DNA of 7,641 nt. Origin: JBEVMS01 sp040508515 (lineage in GTDB: Bacteria > Pseudomonadota > Gammaproteobacteria > Xanthomonadales > Rhodanobacteraceae). Of the stretch, positions 5,575 to 7,641 are shown piece by piece; within the stretch, counting starts at the first letter, position 1, and each line of letters starts with the position of its first letter. The stretch is from assembly GCA_040508515.1 (NCBI GenBank), contig JBEVMS010000229.1, forward strand, positions 1 to 7,641. Reading direction: 5' to 3'. The notes beneath the pieces were generated by a model. The model ran no database searches, was not told where the DNA came from, and saw only the letters and a program-made list of their open reading frames with translations. The position numbers and the translations under genes were made by a program.

Positions 5575-6881
5575 CCTTTCGCGCGCTCATTCTGATTGCG
5601 TTGCTGGGGGTCTTGAGCGCCTGCGCGCATACCCCTGCCAAGCCCGCGCAAGACGATAAAGCCGTCCCAGCCGCCTCGTCCGCCAGCAGCGTCTCCACCA
5701 TGGACAGCGAGCGCGACATCGTCCTGGCTGTCGCCAATCCGCTGGAGCCGCCGTCTACGCATGCCGGCTCCAGCTTGCTCGGCTATGTGCCGCCCGGAAA
5801 TTACGGTGCCGGCCAGCGCGCCACCGCGACCCTGGCGGATATCAAACGCACGTACCGCTTGCGCGAGATCACCGGCTGGCCGATCAAGGCACTCGATTTG
5901 TATTGCGTGGTGTTGGAGCCCCCGCCCGGAATCACCCGCGACGAACTGCTCAAGACGCTCGCTGCGGACGAACGCGTACAACTTGCCCAACCCCTGCAAG
6001 ATTATTCCGTCTACGCGGACAAGCCGCAGGCGCCGGCAGCCGGCGAGCATCACTACAACGATCCCTACGTCGACTTGCAGCGCGGCTTCGTCGAAACCGA
6101 TGCCGCACTCGCGCACAACATCAGCCAAGGCGATGGCGTGCGCGTGGCAGTCGTCGATACCGGCGTGGATACGGCGCATCCGGATTTGCGCGGTCAAATC
6201 CACGACACGCACAACGAGGTCGACGACAACACCGTGGCATTCGATCACGACAGCCATGGCACCGAGGTCGCCGGGATCATTGCTGCCGTCAGCGACAACC
6301 ATCAAGGCATCGTGGGCATCGCCCCCAAGGCCGTCCTCAGCGTGTACAAGGCATGCTGGTATCCGCCGGCACCCAACAGCGACGCGCGCTGCAACTCCTT
6401 CACCCTGGCCAAGGCGCTGGCGGCGATCATCGACACCGATGCGCGCATCGTCAACATGAGCCTGGGTGGTCCAGCCGATCCGCTGCTGAACAAGCTGCTT
6501 GCCCATTTATTGAGCCAGGGTCGCATCGTGGTCGCGGCGATGCCGCCGGATGGAAACATCGCCGGCTTTCCCGACAATGGCGCCGGGGTCCTCATCGTGC
6601 GCAGCAGCGCGACAACGCCGGCCTTGCCCGGCGTTTTGAGCGCACCGGGAGCCGACATCCTGACCACCCAGCCCAACGGCGGCTATGACTTCACTTCGGG
6701 GTCGTCGATGGCCGCCGCGCATGTCAGCGGCATTGCCGCGTTATTGCTGGGCCTGGCGCCCAAGCTGGACGCCGGCACGCTACGCGACCTTTTGCTCCAT
6801 AGCAGCAAGGTTTCAGGCGGCGTGCTGCAAGTGAACGCGGCATCGGCGGTGGCTGCCCTGCGCAATAAACCCGCCGCCTGA
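5571..6881 (+). CDS. subtilisin-like (S8) serine protease, probable lipoprotein with prodomain
   Basis: A 436-residue secreted protease. Residues 1-17 form a lipoprotein signal with lipobox LSAC, lipidated at Cys18. A disordered Ala/Ser/Pro linker follows, then a prodomain-like segment at about 85-148 (LADIKRTYRLRE, LYCVVLEP, RVQLAQP). The S8 domain runs from about 185: catalytic Asp196 in VAVVDTGVD, His229 in HDSHGTEVAGI, Ser379 in SGSSMAAAHVSG. The serine motif is altered from the usual GTSMAxPHVxG to GSSMAAAHVSG. Where most subtilisins have AAGN, this protein reads VVAAMPPDGN (320-329), so the oxyanion-hole Asn is absent or displaced. Cys262 and Cys274 could form a disulfide. The gene overlaps the anti-sigma stop by four bases (ATGA at 5571-5574) and ends the sigma operon. 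Cleaving envelope proteins, or acting on the neighbouring anti-sigma factor, are both plausible; neither is shown. Lipidation without an Asp at the +2 position would favour outer-membrane anchoring. Confidence 0.9.
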   Translation: MTFRALILIALLGVLSACAHTPAKPAQDDKAVPAASSASSVSTMDSERDIVLAVANPLEPPSTHAGSSLLGYVPPGNYGAGQRATATLADIKRTYRLREITGWPIKALDLYCVVLEPPPGITRDELLKTLAADERVQLAQPLQDYSVYADKPQAPAAGEHHYNDPYVDLQRGFVETDAALAHNISQGDGVRVAVVDTGVDTAHPDLRGQIHDTHNEVDDNTVAFDHDSHGTEVAGIIAAVSDNHQGIVGIAPKAVLSVYKACWYPPAPNSDARCNSFTLAKALAAIIDTDARIVNMSLGGPADPLLNKLLAHLLSQGRIVVAAMPPDGNIAGFPDNGAGVLIVRSSATTPALPGVLSAPGADILTTQPNGGYDFTSGSSMAAAHVSGIAALLLGLAPKLDAGTLRDLLLHSSKVSGGVLQVNAASAVAALRNKPAA

Positions 6882-6911
6882 TCGGGACGATTTTTACTAT
6901 GTTGCTGCGTC

Positions 6912-7641
6912 GTGGCTAACCTGATTCCCCTGTGGCTGCACAAGCTCAGCGCGCCGCCGATCTTCTACCGCGTTGCCGGCATCGTGCGGCCTTGGGCACT
7001 GGCCTTGGCGCTGCTGCTTGGCGCGGTGGCGCTGTATGGCGGCTTGGTGCTGGCGCCGCCGGACTACCAACAGCACGACGCCTACCGGGTGATCTTTATC
7101 CACGTGCCCTGTGCCTGGATGAGCTTGTTTATCTACGGCGTGATGGCGCTGGCCGCGTTTCTGGCGCTGGTCTGGCGCATCAAGCTGGCTGAGGTGGTCG
7201 CCATGCAGGCGGCGCCGATCGGGGCGGCCTTTACCCTCATCACCCTGGCTACCGGTTCGCTCTGGGGCAAGCCGATGTGGGGCACCTGGTGGACCTGGGA
7301 TGCGCGGCTGACCTCCGAATTGGTGCTGCTGTTTCTGTACCTGGCGGTGATCGGCCTCTACCACGCCTTCGAGGATCGCCGCCAAGGCGCCCGAGCCGCC
7401 GCCTTCCTGGCCCTCATCGGTGCCATCAACGTGCCGATCGTGCATTTCTCGGTCAACTGGTGGAACACCTTGCACCAGGGCTCCACCATTCGCCTGCTGG
7501 GGCCCTCGACCATCGCCCCTTCGATGCTCTGGCCGCTGCTGCTGATGGTGCTGGCGACCAAGGCCTATTTCCTGGCCAGCCTGTGCGGGCGCGTGCGCAC
7601 CGACCTGCTCGATCTGGAAAGCGGCAAGGACTGGGTGCGCC
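6912..7641 (+). CDS. ccmC: heme exporter/heme-handling protein CcmC (3' end beyond window)
   Basis: An open frame of 243 codons runs off the right edge, close to full length for CcmC. It has six predicted membrane helices and the tryptophan-rich WGTWWTWDARLTSEL motif at 123-137, with His64 (IFIHVP) and a His in VHFSVNWWNTLHQ (His178 or His188) flanking it; the family binds heme with two conserved His and the WWD loop. CcmC loads heme onto the chaperone CcmE in System I cytochrome c maturation in the inner membrane, so it is needed for the two CxxCH cytochromes encoded earlier in the window. The start is a GTG at 6912 (MANLIPLWLHKL); the nearby ATG at 6899 is in another frame and stops after six codons. 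There is no strong ribosome-binding site. It lies 30 bases after the protease stop with no terminator between them. ccmA and ccmB are not upstream here; ccmD and ccmE would be expected to the right. Confidence 0.95.
   Translation, partial: MANLIPLWLHKLSAPPIFYRVAGIVRPWALALALLLGAVALYGGLVLAPPDYQQHDAYRVIFIHVPCAWMSLFIYGVMALAAFLALVWRIKLAEVVAMQAAPIGAAFTLITLATGSLWGKPMWGTWWTWDARLTSELVLLFLYLAVIGLYHAFEDRRQGARAAAFLALIGAINVPIVHFSVNWWNTLHQGSTIRLLGPSTIAPSMLWPLLLMVLATKAYFLASLCGRVRTDLLDLESGKDWVR

Noticed and set aside
5466..6506. Long 346-codon open frame on the minus strand
   Set aside because: It lies entirely opposite the anti-sigma and protease genes, whose motifs are unmistakable, and its Val/Asp/His-rich translation shows no domain. 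High GC leaves antisense frames open.
6897..7475. 192-codon minus-strand frame opposite ccmC
   Set aside because: The CcmC motifs on the plus strand are decisive; the antisense product is Gln/His/Arg-rich and featureless.

Overview
This window looks like chromosomal DNA from a GC-rich gammaproteobacterium, most likely of the Xanthomonadales (Rhodanobacter, Dyella or a relative). The basis is the Gram-negative envelope content (two outer-membrane barrels ending in Phe, a lipoprotein, a System I cytochrome c maturation gene) and the general look of the proteins. The taxonomic call is an inference and was not tested by any search. No tRNA, rRNA, CRISPR array or insertion sequence was seen.

Layout: (1) At the left edge, on the minus strand, is the start-proximal part of a WxcM/FdtA-type dTDP-sugar 3,4-ketoisomerase gene (408 down to 1), the end of a surface-sugar locus lying to the left. 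(2) Positions 409-780 form a divergent intergenic region with one inverted repeat and no convincing gene. (3) Positions 781-3257 hold a plus-strand redox cassette: cytochrome b561 (inner membrane), a monoheme cytochrome fused to an outer-membrane beta-barrel (resembling the Cyc2 class of cytochrome-porins), and a small soluble class I cytochrome c. A perfect 14-bp hairpin with a TTCG loop and a T-tract closes it at 3383-3419. The three products together could carry electrons between the quinone pool, the periplasm and the cell surface. (4) Positions 3530-4267 encode an outer-membrane protein of the TIGR02001/Gcw_chp type. (5) Positions 4346-6881 hold a tightly coupled operon: an ECF sigma factor, a zinc-finger transmembrane anti-sigma factor and a subtilisin-like (S8) lipoprotein protease, each joined to the next by a four-base ATGA overlap. 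(6) Positions 6912-7641 are ccmC, which runs off the right edge.

Two points stand out. First, the fused cytochrome-porin sits next to a periplasmic cytochrome c and a membrane cytochrome b, which suggests an extracellular electron-transfer route. Second, the periplasmic tail of the anti-sigma factor shares a spaced motif pattern with the prodomain-like region of the neighbouring protease (LAD, then Y-x-V-V, then [IV]-x-L-A-[EQ]-P). This suggests that the anti-sigma factor carries a protease-prodomain-like module, and therefore that the protease and the anti-sigma factor may interact directly. The protease also lacks the usual AGN oxyanion-hole motif at the expected place.
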